NCBI GenBank assembly: GCA_018907035.1
Contig: JACCIC010000005.1
Coordinates: 3,303,501-3,367,500, forward strand
Direction: 5' to 3'
From: Sycobia sp. Sy_11
Taxonomy: Eukaryota > Arthropoda > Insecta > Hymenoptera > Epichrysomallidae
DNA: 64,000 bases
The notes under the pieces: generated by a model
What the model saw: the letters and a program-made list of their open reading frames with translations, nothing else
What the model was told of the DNA's origin: nothing
Database searches by the model: none
Shown here: positions 45,712-57,803 of the stretch, one piece after another
How the letters are laid out: each line of letters opens with the position of its first letter
Numbering within the stretch: the stretch's first letter is position 1
Made by a program: the position numbers and the translations under genes

Positions 45712-46141
45712 TTATTTCCAAGCATCGACCCTCTCTACTACTATACTGGCATTACGTATGCTTATTACGAGAACACCCATTCGTCTCGAGGATATTTCTC
45801 TTTTTCCACCAAAGCAACATTCGGCCCACCGTATCCGATCGACGCAAGATACAGCTCTGCAACCGTCGGACCGCTCGACGGAGCTTGGAATAATGATATC
45901 TGGGCGCGAAGCCGTCGTATCCACGACGACTGATTTTCACGCCGGCCGGAACGGGAGATACATCCATCCAAGGCCAATACCGAGGCGTCGCCAACATCAA
46001 AGAAGACCGAAGCCGGGCCATCGATCAATTCCACGTCTGACGTCTGGACGACGCCACGATCATCGCTCGGGTGGAGATTTTGCGCGCCGGGATTCGTTAC
46101 AGGCGAGGGGGGGGGGGCGCGCGGTCGATCGCCCAAGATAG
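45712..46141. other. Block open in several frames on both strands
   Basis: The plus frame 45758-46141 (ATG, 127 aa) and minus frames 45765-46136 (123 codons), 45752-46021 (89) and 45712-45924 (70) are all open and overlap. Composition is balanced and not repetitive until the G-run at 46108. I recognise none of the products. Which frame, if any, is used cannot be decided from sequence alone. Confidence 0.3.
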
Positions 46142-46274
46142 CGTCGCGTCCTCAAGCCGTATTCCTATTTTCTTCTCTACTTCCGACGCGAAAAGCGACG
46201 ATGCCGGTCGCGATGATACACGCTGACACAAGCCCGCGACAGCGCGGCGATCGAGCCAATGGAGTATACTTCGC

Positions 46275-46316
<42 letters not shown>

Positions 46317-46318
46317 CA
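46275..46318. repeat. (CT)n microsatellite
   Basis: CT array with one TTCT interruption. Confidence 0.95.
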
Positions 46319-46766
46319 CGTCTGTCCCTCCCAACAAAAAAAAAGAAGAAAAACGAAGTAAAGCACGAATACAATGCTGGTATCAGTCTACGAGTCCATC
46401 TAGGCCAAGCGGTCAACTGACCATTTTACTTGCAGATTTTGCGGATGTCGAGGACCGTAACTATATCCCGAATGTTCTTAAAATGGACGGTGGGGGGGGG
46501 GCGGGTCACAGGTCGCAGCGCGCCAACGCCTTACGCGCTGCCAAACGCGCCTCATTAATACTGCAAGAGACGAGAGTCGTAGCAGGGATTTCTCTCATTA
46601 ATCCCGGTGCCCTTATATGCGCCGAGATTCTACGTCCCGTCCCCGCCCTTTTAGTCCTCCCCGCAGTTTCACTCGATTTTACGCTCCGACGGAGCTGAAT
46701 GCCCGAGGCCCTATTCTTTTATTTCTCCTCTTTATTATTTTTCCTTTTTTTTTTTTTAACTCTCAG

Positions 46767-46835
46767 CCTCGCGCTCCTGCGCCGACCGACCGACCGTGTT
46801 AATTCGACGCTGGTCCGCGCAAGTCCAAGACGTCA
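46767..46835 (+). CDS. Candidate 69-nt exon behind a poly-T acceptor
   Basis: A long T-rich tract (46743-46757) and AACTCTCAG form a very strong acceptor. The 69-nt block that follows is a multiple of three and ends GTCA|GTAAGG. Two frames are open and one has TAA. The block contains three tandem CGAC units. The peptide is not recognised and no partner exon was identified. Confidence 0.22.
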
Positions 46836-46979
46836 GTAAGGGCGGAGGTAGGGGGGATTAGCGCCGTATCGCTTACAAGGAGACCGCCTTGGCGGGGTGA
46901 CAGAGAGGGGGGGGGGGTAATTCTCCTGGAAAGAAGAAGAAACTTGGCTTTTCTTTCGGAATCCGCAATGCACTTTGCA

Positions 46980-47960
46980 TAATTTATACGATTAACGGGA
47001 GCGTCGAAATATTCAGTGTTTGACGAATAATGTTCAGCTCGGGCCCATTCTTCGCATAGAAAATGACGTCGATCTTATGCGGATAGAGCAACAATTCGAC
47101 TGTCTCAAGTAATTTCAAAGTAAAGTTCGAAATAAATTCATTTTAGTAAAATAACTAATAAGTAAATTTTTTCATATTTTATGAAAATGAGAATGTTTTC
47201 AATATTTCGTAAGCTAAATTTTTTAATAAACAAACTCAAAACGTTCTCGCTTTCGCGCCATTTGACGAATTCCTTTGAGACTTTTGAGCAATAAATAATC
47301 AATCGAATTGTTGACTAAGATTTAAAATAAAATTTTCACATTCATAATAATCTTTAAAACGTATAATTTTTTCTCGATCCATTTATAAAAAAAGCTGAGC
47401 TAATGTATTCGTCTAAAGTTCATTCGGATAATTAATAATCTTCGAAGATCTAGCTAAAATAATGGTTAAATTTCGTTATGCTTCAGAGATTGATTCATTA
47501 TGTACTATATTGGATACGTTCGGTCTGTATTAATTATATTCGCAATTATCGAGCTCCCAAATTAAAGGAAAATAATACATTTTAACTGATTGGTAAGAGA
47601 CAGTTTGATAATTATTATCATCCATATTAACTTGCACAAAATACTTTGAAACAAATAATTACATTCCGATAAGATGATTAAATTATAAGCAAATAAGTTA
47701 GTATTATTTTTAATTGCTAAGAAATAAATCTTCAGTACTAGAGCCCCGACATATAATAAATCTCATTATTAATTATGAAAATATAGCTGCAATAATTACA
47801 TGTATTTACATATGTCTTTCAATTATCCGCCACGAATCTCATGTTATTAAAACAACTTTGTAACGATGAATGTCAATGCCGTTTGCGCGCACACCTATAC
47901 AAATTAATTACGTAATTAGATCGTAATTAATATCCGCCATTACGCTTCAATTGCGCGCGG
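46980..47960. other. AT-rich stretch, no gene seen
   Basis: No supported feature was found. Confidence 0.55.
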
Positions 47961-48247
47961 TTACTGTTGACAATTGCGCAATAGCTTGGACGTAACGCGC
48001 TCGAAAGCCTACTTTCGAATCGATCGAGAATACGAAAAAGAAGCGGTAAAGCAAAGAATGGGAAAAGCGAGAGGAGAGGAGGAAACGTCTTCATCCACCC
48101 TCATACGAGAAATCGATGAGCCGAAGGCGAGAAATTTCGCGTTATATATTCCGACGCTGTGTTTATATGGGAGGCGTCGTAAAGGGAAAAAGTCCATTGG
48201 GGCGAGATGTTTCTGGAAACACGGAGGCAGAGACACGTATGCGACGA

Positions 48248-48256
48248 CTCTCTCTC

Positions 48257-48306
<50 letters not shown>
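48248..48306. repeat. (CT)n microsatellite
   Basis: Long CT array with TATC and GTC interruptions. It lies at the 3' end of an open plus frame (47974-48384) that lacks an initial ATG and whose first Met is near 48060. Confidence 0.96.
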
Positions 48307-48531
48307 CCCGTATACGGCGCGATACGAACAAGCCTTAAACTCGCGTTTGATGCTCCCGTGCCCCTGCATAAAGTAGCTCGTTAACCGCCCGTCCGCGCTC
48401 GCTGCGCGCTGCCTGACTTGCAACGGCGCGCCGCTCACTGCTGCGCGCCCGCTGTCGTCGAGAATTTACGCGCTCGCGCTCGCGCGGCTCGATTAAAAGT
48501 TGATCGCTGCGACTCAGGGTAAATTTGAATG

Positions 48532-48594
48532 GTTTTTTTATTTTCTTTTTTTGTTTTTTTTTTTTTGTTGTTGTTGTCGTTTTTTTTTTCTTTA
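48532..48594. repeat. T-rich tract with (TTG)n
   Basis: Poly-T broken by TTG units. On the minus strand it is A-rich with CAA units. Confidence 0.93.
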
Positions 48595-49237
48595 ACCGCG
48601 CCATCCGCGCTTTCGAGCAGTGCAAAAGGTGCGTATGGTGCGTTCCATCGTGTATATATATATATACACCCATGTATGGATGGAAATTAAATGCATTGTT
48701 TAGCATGATGTCACCTAACTATTTGAATTCGTTCTTTCAAGAAAAGTTTCCTACAGTTTTGGCCATTTATCGTAAGGACTGAAAATTCTCGATAAGTAAC
48801 GATTACTTGCTGCCTTGCACTGGTCAACGAAACTCATAAGTCGAATCTACCGCTGATGGTCCGAAGTAAGCGACCCCCCCCCTCCCCCATGATTTTATAT
48901 AAACACGATTACTTTTCCCATTTTCCCGCGCTAACTGCGTTATATATTTTCGACCTGTTCCCGGGGGCATTATGTGCGTTAGTCTTATCGAAACGAAGAT
49001 AAACGGCGGCAATTTTACTTTTTGGTACTTTTGGGTTTGGGAGGCGGCAAAATTGCGCGAGGGACCGCTTCACTTTCAACTTTTCCTCCTCTTGTCAACG
49101 CCTGTTTCAAACTTGGCGAAACAAATGTTTCTTCTTTAACATTAAGGGGCTGAGCACTGCAGCCGGAGTGGCGTTACGAAAGGAGGACGGAAATCGTTAC
49201 TCATTCCCATTTTCGTACTATATTGTTTTTTCTTTCA

Positions 49238-49261
49238 TCTCTCACTCTCTCTCCCTCCCTC

Positions 49262-49312
<51 letters not shown>

Positions 49313-49320
49313 CTCTCTCG
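49238..49320. repeat. (CT)n microsatellite
   Basis: About 80 bp of CT with a few CA and CC interruptions. It ends about 27 bp before the acceptor of the 45-aa candidate ORF and could act as its polypyrimidine tract. Confidence 0.97.
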
Positions 49321-49348
49321 CCATCACTCTCCCTAAACTAATTACAGA

Positions 49349-49486
49349 ATGGAAGCGAAACGGAATACATATTGCTATAAGGATGCTATGAAGAACTGGT
49401 TACTTAAAATGCCTGCCATTCGTTTTCCTGTGCCACTGACGCTGAAGAAATTTGATTATGTAACGATACGTATAAAACTTCTTTAG
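49349..49486 (+). CDS. Candidate short terminal exon, 45 aa
   Basis: Unrecognised. A long CT array is followed by CCCTAAACTAATTACAG, which contains a CTAAT branch-point-like element and a good acceptor ending at 49347. The ATG comes one base later and the frame is open for 45 codons to TAG. The predicted peptide is small, basic and of ordinary composition (starts MEAKRNTYCYKDAMKNWLLK, ends with a Lys-rich, beta-like stretch). It is too short to be judged by ORF length. It could be a terminal coding exon, a small peptide gene or chance. Confidence 0.25.
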   Translation: MEAKRNTYCYKDAMKNWLLKMPAIRFPVPLTLKKFDYVTIRIKLL

Positions 49487-49962
49487 GTTGTCGAGTTTAC
49501 AGAACTTAATCGAACCATAACGATATAAAAAACGAACATACCGGTATAAAATATTGCATCGCCAATTATTGTAAAAACTAGTTTAGCACCATTATCGAAT
49601 AAACAGTAACTTTTGCGTTTCTCTCCTAGAATTATTCGTCGATTTTTAACTGTTGCGCACATAACTGAACTGTCAATACGTATGTGTATGTGTATTGGCG
49701 TCCATCTGGCACCCTCTCCCACCGGTCCTCCTCCCTTTCCCCAGCTTTTCGCTCTGGCGCCACTAACAACGCAGGTATATATATAAATACATAAGTGTAG
49801 CACGGGACGGTCGGCGCCCATCGCGGAGATCCATCAGGCGGAAAGGGGACACAGTATCGTTTGATCTCAATTGCGGCAACCGCATACTCGGATCTCGCCG
49901 TCCCTCTGCCTCGTTCTATTTCTCTCATCGCTGTCCCATTTCCTTCTATGTATGTACTGTCC

Positions 49963-49972
49963 ATATATATGT

Positions 49973-50013
<41 letters not shown>
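49963..50013. repeat. (TA)n microsatellite
   Basis: TA array with a GTCC interruption at its start. Confidence 0.97.
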
Positions 50014-50017
<4 letters not shown>

Positions 50018-50147
50018 GTACATAACATGGCATTAGTACCACTGCGTCCGCTTGCCTTCCATTATATTACATAGTCCAGGAGAACACAGTTCGATGGGCG
50101 ATCGTGAGTCTGCGTGGGTTGCTCGCGATGACGTGCTATACGATATA

Positions 50148-50149
<2 letters not shown>

Positions 50150-50204
<55 letters not shown>
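50150..50204. repeat. (TA)n microsatellite
   Basis: Perfect array of about 27 units. Confidence 0.98.
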
Positions 50205-50206
<2 letters not shown>

Positions 50207-50297
50207 ACAGAGATAGAAGAAGGAATACATTTAGAATCTATCACATTTCCACCTGGATTATAATGTTACATAGTTAAAGCCATATTATAACTCTGAA

Positions 50298-50321
50298 CTC
50301 TCTCTCTCTCTCTCTCTCTCT
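50298..50321. repeat. (CT)n microsatellite
   Basis: Perfect CT array. Confidence 0.94.
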
Positions 50322-51360
50322 TATCTTATCAGTTTCTTCGCTTAGATTCTATAAGTTTTTATTTCTGTACGGTAATAAGAAAATAATTCTGTACATTTCT
50401 ATATATGATTAAGTAGGCCTACATTTTACGATCGTAAATTCAAATACACCACAATGTCAAGTCGAAACCACGATATATGGGCGAGAGATGAATTCCGCAT
50501 TGAGCGAGGTAACTCTGATTAGCTCCAAAGTTGACCCTATAAATTATAGAATCTAACATTTACTCCTATTTCTAAGATATAGTACTTTGTTATTAACAAT
50601 TAATAAGAACCTTTAGTGTGATAGATTTAGTAGATTAAGAACTCTTTAGTAACTTAGTACAAGACTTTTTTTAGAATGAAAATCCGTACTTTTAGCACAA
50701 TGATGGCTTAACGTCAGTTAATAAATACTAAGAAATTCAACCATTCAAAATTTTTTTTACTTCGAATCGTGCACTAAAAATAAGAATTGGCATAAAAAAA
50801 ATCTTAATCTAGCCTCAGAGTTCAGGTAACAAATTACCATAGCGTGAAGATCTTATTTGAGAAATTTTATTATATTTTCACTGTCACGATGGCGGCATAT
50901 ACTGAAGAGAAATTAGAACCAGTTTTCATACTGCTGGAGCATGTATATTGTAAAAAAAAAATGAGAAATTTTTTTTATAATCACGAAATAAATTCGAGCT
51001 GATTGATTCTGGAACCCGTGTTCCTTTCATTGGCAAATCAACGCCCTTACTAAGCACGCCATTGACGACATTGCAATATTCGAAGAGCATCTTGTATAAT
51101 TTCTTGTACGATTCCAACTTTAAATATCACTAGAAGACATTCTATCTTTGAAAAACGTTACAAAATACATAAAAAATGTCTACCATCATCAAATCTTTGA
51201 TGTTGTCAATAAATTCTCCATACACCTTTATTAACGACTGAAACGATTCGGCCTGATCTCCGCCAATATGACACCGCGGACTTTGAATAAATTAAGTTAG
51301 AATTGTTAAAATATGCAACGGCATCGTACAAGTTCGCCGGACACATCGTGGCACGGCCAA
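50322..51360. other. AT-rich stretch, no gene seen
   Basis: No supported feature was found. Confidence 0.55.
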
Positions 51361-51959
51361 AATTCTCCCGGTGTCAGTCGCGATGAATCGATAACAACGG
51401 TCTATAACCGGACGCGGAGGTGCGCTTTAATTTGCTCCCATTCCTCGTCTGAATCTCTTTCGAGAGCATCGGGCCGGCTGTAGGATGAAAGGAGAACAAT
51501 CGGCACCGGTTGGCCGGAGTATAAACTTTGCCTGCCTCCGCCTAACCCCGCCCTCCCCCGCCCCTCTTCGCGCTCACTCCCATCCCCCTAGACCCGGGGC
51601 CAAATTGCAAAATTTCGTAATCGCCACCGCGGCGCATCTATAAAGTTCCCCGGGACGGAAACTCTTTCCGGCCGCGCCGAAATTGGATCGAGGGCGCGCG
51701 CCATCGTTCAAGGGTAAAATTAGAAAATCCATTAGGACGGAATGAGAATATTGACCCGCGCTCGGTCGCGCGTGCCCTCCCCCGCGCCACCCGCGAAGAA
51801 ATGCAATGCACGGCACGGCTTTGCTTATGCACACGTGTACGGAGCTCGATAAATGCACGGGATTTTGACGAAATTTGTCGGGAAAGTTTTTGCACCGAAG
51901 TTCCGTATTCGTAATCGAGAAAACGATGAGCGTTATTAATGTTTTTTTTGTCAATAAAA

Positions 51960-52680
51960 ATTAATAATTTTTATTGTCTTTCTTTTTGCCTTTCTGTGAC
52001 AAATGTCCCGATGCTCTATAGATAGTAGAATTGGAAAAATGGTTTATCATTTTCTAGGAACTTCGAAAATTCAGCTTCGCCCGTTTGGCTTGCATTATTT
52101 TAATGAATTCTAGCTTAGAGAAATTCAACTAGTTTTACCGTACTACATCTTTGCAATTCTGAGAAACATAAGAGAGCAGTTAGTTATGAGGTCTTTCAGT
52201 AATACCATAAAACTTCGAAAATTATTTGATTATTAAAGTAAAGACAGACATCGTCAACTATAAATCTTTCAAAATTTCAGATATTTCAAAAGATTTATTT
52301 TATTTCTATTTGTATAACTGTAAAATTATTTAACTTTATCTTTTAATTTAAAAAGAACGCGTGAAAACAAAAGTGAATGAAAAATCATGAATTCTAGGAA
52401 AATGTAATTTTAAATTTATGTAAAATTTTTAAGCTTATCCGAATTTTTTCGCAAATATAATTATACTATAGATAGAACTAAGAAATCATTTATCTTATTC
52501 CAAATTCTGCATTTGAATCTACCTCGTTTCTCTTTTGCAAATATTAAACTTATATATTCCAACTCCAGAGAAAAACGTTCCTTGAAACTGAATGTGCTGT
52601 GCGCTTTAATTATGAGACGGTGCTTACTGGATAAAACTGTGAATCGTATAAAAGCCCAAAACTCCTCTACAATCTTTTTG
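51960..52680. other. AT-rich stretch, no gene seen
   Basis: Two overlapping open frames of 73-78 codons on opposite strands (52461-52734) have no other support. Confidence 0.5.
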
Positions 52681-52986
52681 CTCTCTACATCGAACACAAC
52701 CGAAATTCATTCATTTTTTTCTTTATTGCTTTAACGTTCTCAAGAGCGCAATGCCGAAAATTACTCCACTGCCTCCAACGCCTCCACCCCCCCCCCCGAC
52801 CACAGGGTCTCCCGCAGTTCTCTGAATCCACAAACAAGAGCGATAAATTTTCGAACGGGCGCGAGTGAAAAAGAAATGCCCCGTCGAGTAAACTCGGACC
52901 CGAGGTATTTCGCCACGCGCGCCGCTTCCCAGCCGTGCGCCAGAAATAGAGGCCAGACGCGGAGAGTGACGCATCATCGGAAAAAA

Positions 52987-53018
52987 AGAGAGGGGGGGAG
53001 AGAGAGAGAGAGAGAGAG
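52987..53018. repeat. (GA)n microsatellite
   Basis: GA array with a G7 interruption near its start. Confidence 0.93.
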
Positions 53019-53045
53019 CACGACGAGTGGACGCGGTACGTTCGT

Positions 53046-53065
53046 GGGGGGCGGGGGGGGAGGGG
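53046..53065 (+). other. G-quadruplex-type G-run cluster
   Basis: G runs of 6, 8 and 4 are separated by single bases. The long run can provide two stacks. Confidence 0.55.
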
Positions 53066-53303
53066 AGAAGAAGAATTATCCGGCGTAAAAGCTGGTGAGA
53101 GCGGGTTGCCGCCGGCGAAACGCTCGCGCACGGGGATAAAGCATTATACTCGCCGAGCGCGCTATCGTTCCGATTGCCATTTTTACGAGGGTCGCGGCAG
53201 CGTCGAGCGTGGCTGCGAGCCAACGCATCTATTTAACAGAGCGATGTGTATACAGATGCGCCGAGCGTCGACTTCTTCCTTATCTCTCCCTCGATCCCTC
53301 TTG

Positions 53304-53304
<1 letters not shown>

Positions 53305-53363
<59 letters not shown>
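53305..53363. repeat. (CT)n microsatellite
   Basis: Long CT array with one CCTC interruption. Confidence 0.96.
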
Positions 53364-53366
<3 letters not shown>

Positions 53367-53463
53367 ATTCTCACAATTGATTGATTCGAGGTTATCTCAC
53401 CTCACCCCTTGAGCTTTCGCGCGCTTCCGATCGTAGGACAACGGCCGCCCTATCGCTCTTTGC

Positions 53464-53489
53464 TCTCTCTCTCTCTCTCCCTCTCTCTT
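53464..53489. repeat. (CT)n microsatellite
   Basis: CT array with one CCCT interruption. Confidence 0.93.
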
Positions 53490-53905
53490 TCAGCACAATC
53501 CCCTATGCTCACATCTCAGTTTTCACCAGAGGTCCGCGCGCAACGATTTATTGCTCTATATATATATATATATGCATATTTCTGTATGTGCGGGCGCGTG
53601 TGTTTGTGCGCAGGTCGCACGCCCGCTCACACTTTCATATCCTTATCGGCCGGGGGTGGGAGAGAGGCGGATGTTTCGACGGGGACAGGGAGAGGGAGAA
53701 CAGCCTCCAGTATTGTTTATTGCGCGCGCGCGCGCGGCCCGCGTGGAGCCCGACTGTTTTATGGATATTAAAGCCCGGGAAATTGGCTCGGTGCGCACCG
53801 CCACCGCCGTTTTTATTCCTTCTCTACGGGCTACCCTTTTGCACCCCGCCTCCCTTCATGTGTACTACTCGCATGTATGTACGCTCGCGCGAGCAATGAT
53901 TCTCC

Positions 53906-53909
<4 letters not shown>

Positions 53910-53957
<48 letters not shown>
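53910..53957. repeat. (TA)n microsatellite
   Basis: Perfect array of about 24 units. Confidence 0.98.
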
Positions 53958-53959
<2 letters not shown>

Positions 53960-54098
53960 CGCACAAGACTCTCTCCTCGGTTCACGTATTCGAATTGCCG
54001 CTTCCCGCCTCCTCGGGCTCGATTAAATTAAGCTCGGGCTTTAGATGCTAATTCGCTCCTTGTTGCTTCGTAGACACCTATGTAGCTTTAAGTCTTAC

Positions 54099-54141
54099 CT
54101 ACATTTGTACTTAAGGCGACGACTGCGCCCGAGCGGAAGCC
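54099..54141 (-). CDS. Candidate 43-nt microexon
   Basis: On the minus strand TTGTCACGAGTCTCAG precedes 43 nt that end GTAG|GTAAGA, a near-consensus donor. Read from the first base, the frame is open and encodes GFRSGAVVALSTNV. The block is richer in GC than its upstream flank. Unrecognised. A shorter acceptor choice inside it also gives an open frame. Confidence 0.2.
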
Positions 54142-54199
54142 CTGAGACTCGTGACAAAGTATTTCATGTTTCCATTGAATTTGGGACGCAATTAAAGTT

Positions 54200-55610
54200 C
54201 TTGAAATCGATTCCATAATACTACGCGGTACGTTACGACTAATGCATTAACATTTTTTTTTGGTGTAAACATTTACACTACTATTTCGCGACGTTAATCC
54301 GAAATTCGAAGGCTTATGAGATACGTTATGCAATTTATTTAACATCGCCGATAGGAGTATTTCAGTGTCGATATTGCCAATTAAAGCTGCAACTGGCCAC
54401 TCTCGAAACCTCAAGGGAGCGAAAAATCATTGCAAAACAATTGGCCAAGAGCGACTTTCTATCCGGGGATGAGTCAAAATTAAGCCGGTACATTAAGAGG
54501 AAAGTAAAGAGAAACTTGAAACGAGCGAGAATTTCACCCATTAAGTTCGAAATCCTGTATAATCTACCCCTAAAGCTGTCTACACTTTACCCTATGGATC
54601 TGACGTTCACGCATCCGTCGATTGAAAATATTTGGATTTAGACTGTTGGATCTCGACAGTTGACTGTTCGATTAACGATCGAATTCTGTCTTATTCACTG
54701 ATTTACGTGTACGAACAGCCTTCCAGATTTGTATCGTAAATACCGCTCCACGACTCTTAGTCATATACTCATTCGGACTTTACAGTATTGCTACACTATA
54801 CAACCATATATTGCGATAACAAAAACTTTGATACATCATACGAATGCGTAGCACACTCTTTTCGGCAACGACTTAGATTTAATTGACTCATTGCATAATT
54901 TTCTCATTTATTTAATATAGATATTGGTAGAAGGTTTTATAATCGACCATAAACCTTAAGTCCGAAGAGGCTTTACTCATTATTCAGCATTTCAGCCTCA
55001 ATTAAGAATAAGAATATAGCTGCTTTAGCCGTCTAAAAAGCCCGAAGAATTTCTCGCATTACGCTGCACACTTGTTGAAATATAATCTCATTGAGATGGC
55101 AAAAAAAAGCGCCAAGGGCGCAATAGTAAACGAATTATATGATATAAGAAGTATAAAATGGCTTATGATGATTTTTTCTTTTGTTCATATTATCGCTAAA
55201 TATATGTGGATATATAAATTTTTAACTAATATTACAGTAATCAAATTAGTATATGCACAATCGTCATCGATATAAATAATAATAAAATTTATCATCGGCC
55301 ACTTTTGCCTTCCTATTAACGGAACATAAGATAGTGATTTTGGATACAACGTTGCTCTCTATATAATTCCAATTAGCCACCTATTGATGGCTAACCAATG
55401 TTACCACCGCAGATATACTCTGTCGCATGTCAATGCAACACAATAAATCTCATCATTTTCTACGCAAAAATATAACATAATTGATAATTTTCAGTTTCAA
55501 AAGCGCATTTTCTGAGCAGGAACATTTCGCGCAGCAGTATCAAATTATTACATAGTTCATTTCAAAATTGTATTTTTCCCTTTTCCAGAATAAATTTCCG
55601 CGCGTATCCA
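54200..55610. other. AT-rich stretch, no firm gene
   Basis: Two plus frames of 66-67 codons (54441-54641, 55072-55275) lack an initial ATG or other support. Nothing else was seen. Confidence 0.5.
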
Positions 55611-55827
55611 TTATTGCGCCGTATATAAAATAAGTAATTTTAATTCCGAGAAAATTAAAACGTCTCCTAGCGCGAGTCGGAATAACGCGAACCGTCGGCA
55701 GAATAATTCGAAAAGATGGAAAAGATTAATTTCCCCCGATCCCCCAAAGGCGTCGCGCAAGAACTTTAATAACAAAAACACCTCGCAATTATACGGGGAG
55801 GGAGAATCTCGTACCCCAGGCATTTAT

Positions 55828-55835
55828 TATATATA

Positions 55836-55878
<43 letters not shown>

Positions 55879-55909
55879 ATGTATGTATGTGTATGCATGC
55901 ATATATATA
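55828..55909. repeat. (TA)n array with degenerate tail
   Basis: A TA array passes into TATG units and a second short TA run. Confidence 0.96.
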
Positions 55910-56398
55910 GTAAATACGGAAACGAGCGGCGATGGAGGCCGGATCGAAATTGGCTTTTCGGCAGCTGCCACATCACGTATAATACTGCGCAGCGAGGAAA
56001 AATCAATTTTCAGAGCCAGCGAGCAATGGAACGGTGTGTGTGTGTATATATATAGTATATATATAACGTCGACCGATCGAGTCGTCGTCTTAATTGCTTT
56101 CGACGCAACGCGAGAGATCGAGAGAACTCTCGAGAGAAGCGTAAATGAAATTTTCAATTCTCTTTCGTTGTAAAATTTGCTTTAGATTCAGACTTGTTCT
56201 TTTTACAGCGATATACGCGTAGTCCGATTCTTGGCATATATAGATGCGTGTCTCTGCCTCTCTGCGCCTGTGCGCGTGTATACTGTACAAAAATTGGCGC
56301 AACGTCAAAGGTCGAATAAACGTTCCGCGTGCATTAGCTCGCTCTTGCGAAAGGAGCTCTATCGCCGATAAAAAGTCAACCAAAAATAAATAAAAAAC

Positions 56399-56415
56399 AA
56401 AAAAAAAAAAAAAAA
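56399..56415. repeat. Poly-A tract (A17)
   Basis: Homopolymer of A preceded by short A-rich pieces. Confidence 0.93.
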
Positions 56416-56815
56416 CAACGACGAAGCCCCCTCGACAACGACAAGAGATGGACGAAGGGAAAAAAAACGAAAGAGGGACTGGTAGTACGCGCGGCGCGGT
56501 GGCGAAACAAAGGACGTCTTCAGAGCTCGTAATATCGCTCTGAACGATGAAATTACGATGGATAGTAGCCCAGAGAGAGAGAGAGAGGGAGAGAGCGCGC
56601 GAGAGAAAGCTCCTTTCGCCCTCTCACCCTCACTTTCTGTCATCCCACCTCCCGTCCCTCGCAATACCGTGTACAATGCGTGTCGTCGAGCATTCCCCAG
56701 CCCTTCCCACCTTCTATCCGTCCTCCCCCGCCCTTCACACCCACCCCCTCACCCTCGCGCGCCTATTCCTATTATAAGGTTGGCCCTCCGCGCGCAGACC
56801 TACCTACCGAGGGGC

Positions 56816-56839
56816 GCGGCGGCGGCGGCGGCGGCGGCG
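56816..56839. repeat. (CGG)n trinucleotide repeat
   Basis: Eight CGG/GGC units in the most GC-rich patch of the window. Confidence 0.95.
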
Positions 56840-56895
56840 CTGCAACATCGCGCCGTGCGAATACGCGCAGGCACGCGCCCGGGCGCTCGAGAGCG

Positions 56896-56903
56896 TATAT
56901 AAG
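56896..56903 (+). promoter_or_regulatory. Possible TATA box in CpG-rich patch
   Basis: TATATAAG stands alone in a very GC-rich segment, close to the (CGG)n repeat. No initiator is found at the usual distance. The longer CTCAGCGAG sequence near 56958 is too far away. The context is promoter-like but no coding frame follows. Confidence 0.15.
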
Positions 56904-57159
56904 CACTCCTCGCGCCAACCCCCCTCCCCGCGTCGCCCCGCGCGTCGCCATCGCCAACACTCAGCGAGTTCGTGGATTATCGATCTTCCCGTCGTCGACG
57001 CAGCGGGGGGGTGGGGAGGCGCGAAAAAAGATGCATCGACTAAAGATTTAGGACTTTATCGCTGCCTGTGTGTAAAGCGCGAGATAAAGAACAAAATCAA
57101 AAAAGACGGACCTGCCGCGCGCCGCGGATAGGGTCGAAGTTTTCGATGGTCGACTTTGC

Positions 57160-57760
57160 ATTCTTTGCATCAGTCGCTTTTTCAAATGTAAAGATTCACG
57201 ATTGCGCATGGCTTTGTAATCTCGTCATTGTTTGAAAAGCTTTTTTATTACAATGTTTATATTATCTACAGTGAATAAAATGCAATTACATAGATTCTGA
57301 ACCTCCTGTACTGACAATTGGTAATAATGTTCATATGTCAACTATCATCTTTTCTAATCGTAACAATATTAACTCATTCGTCAATGACATTAACAATAAT
57401 TTCATTTCAAATATTATAAGAAATTTATCGTCACAATCCGCGTCGTACGCTCAAATGTCCTGATTACAATATTATATATATATTTAACTACAGTTCGATC
57501 ATCCGTGTAATATTAATTAAGTAAAATATTATTATTAATATCATATCGTTTATGCTATGTGCTTGTATGCGACTCTGATTGTGCGTATGTACAACATTTC
57601 ATTTGGAATTATATTTATTTGCCTTAAGAGCGAGCAATATCTCAGAAATTGTGAGAGTCAAAAGAAAATCAGGAACTTAGAAGTAGGCCCATCGATAAAC
57701 ATAGATATATATATATATTAAAGACTTCATTAAATACCTTATAAAATTGATCTTGATTCA
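57160..57760. other. AT-rich stretch, no gene seen
   Basis: No supported feature was found. Confidence 0.5.
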
Positions 57761-57779
57761 TATCAGACATGCATATAAC

Positions 57780-57803
57780 TCCTTGTACAAAATTGTACAA
57801 GGA
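57780..57803. other. 11-bp inverted repeat hairpin
   Basis: TCCTTGTACAA and its exact complement are separated by two bases. The word AACTCCTTG occurs twice here, at 57777 and 57807. It may be an element end, but no partner terminus was found. Confidence 0.5.
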
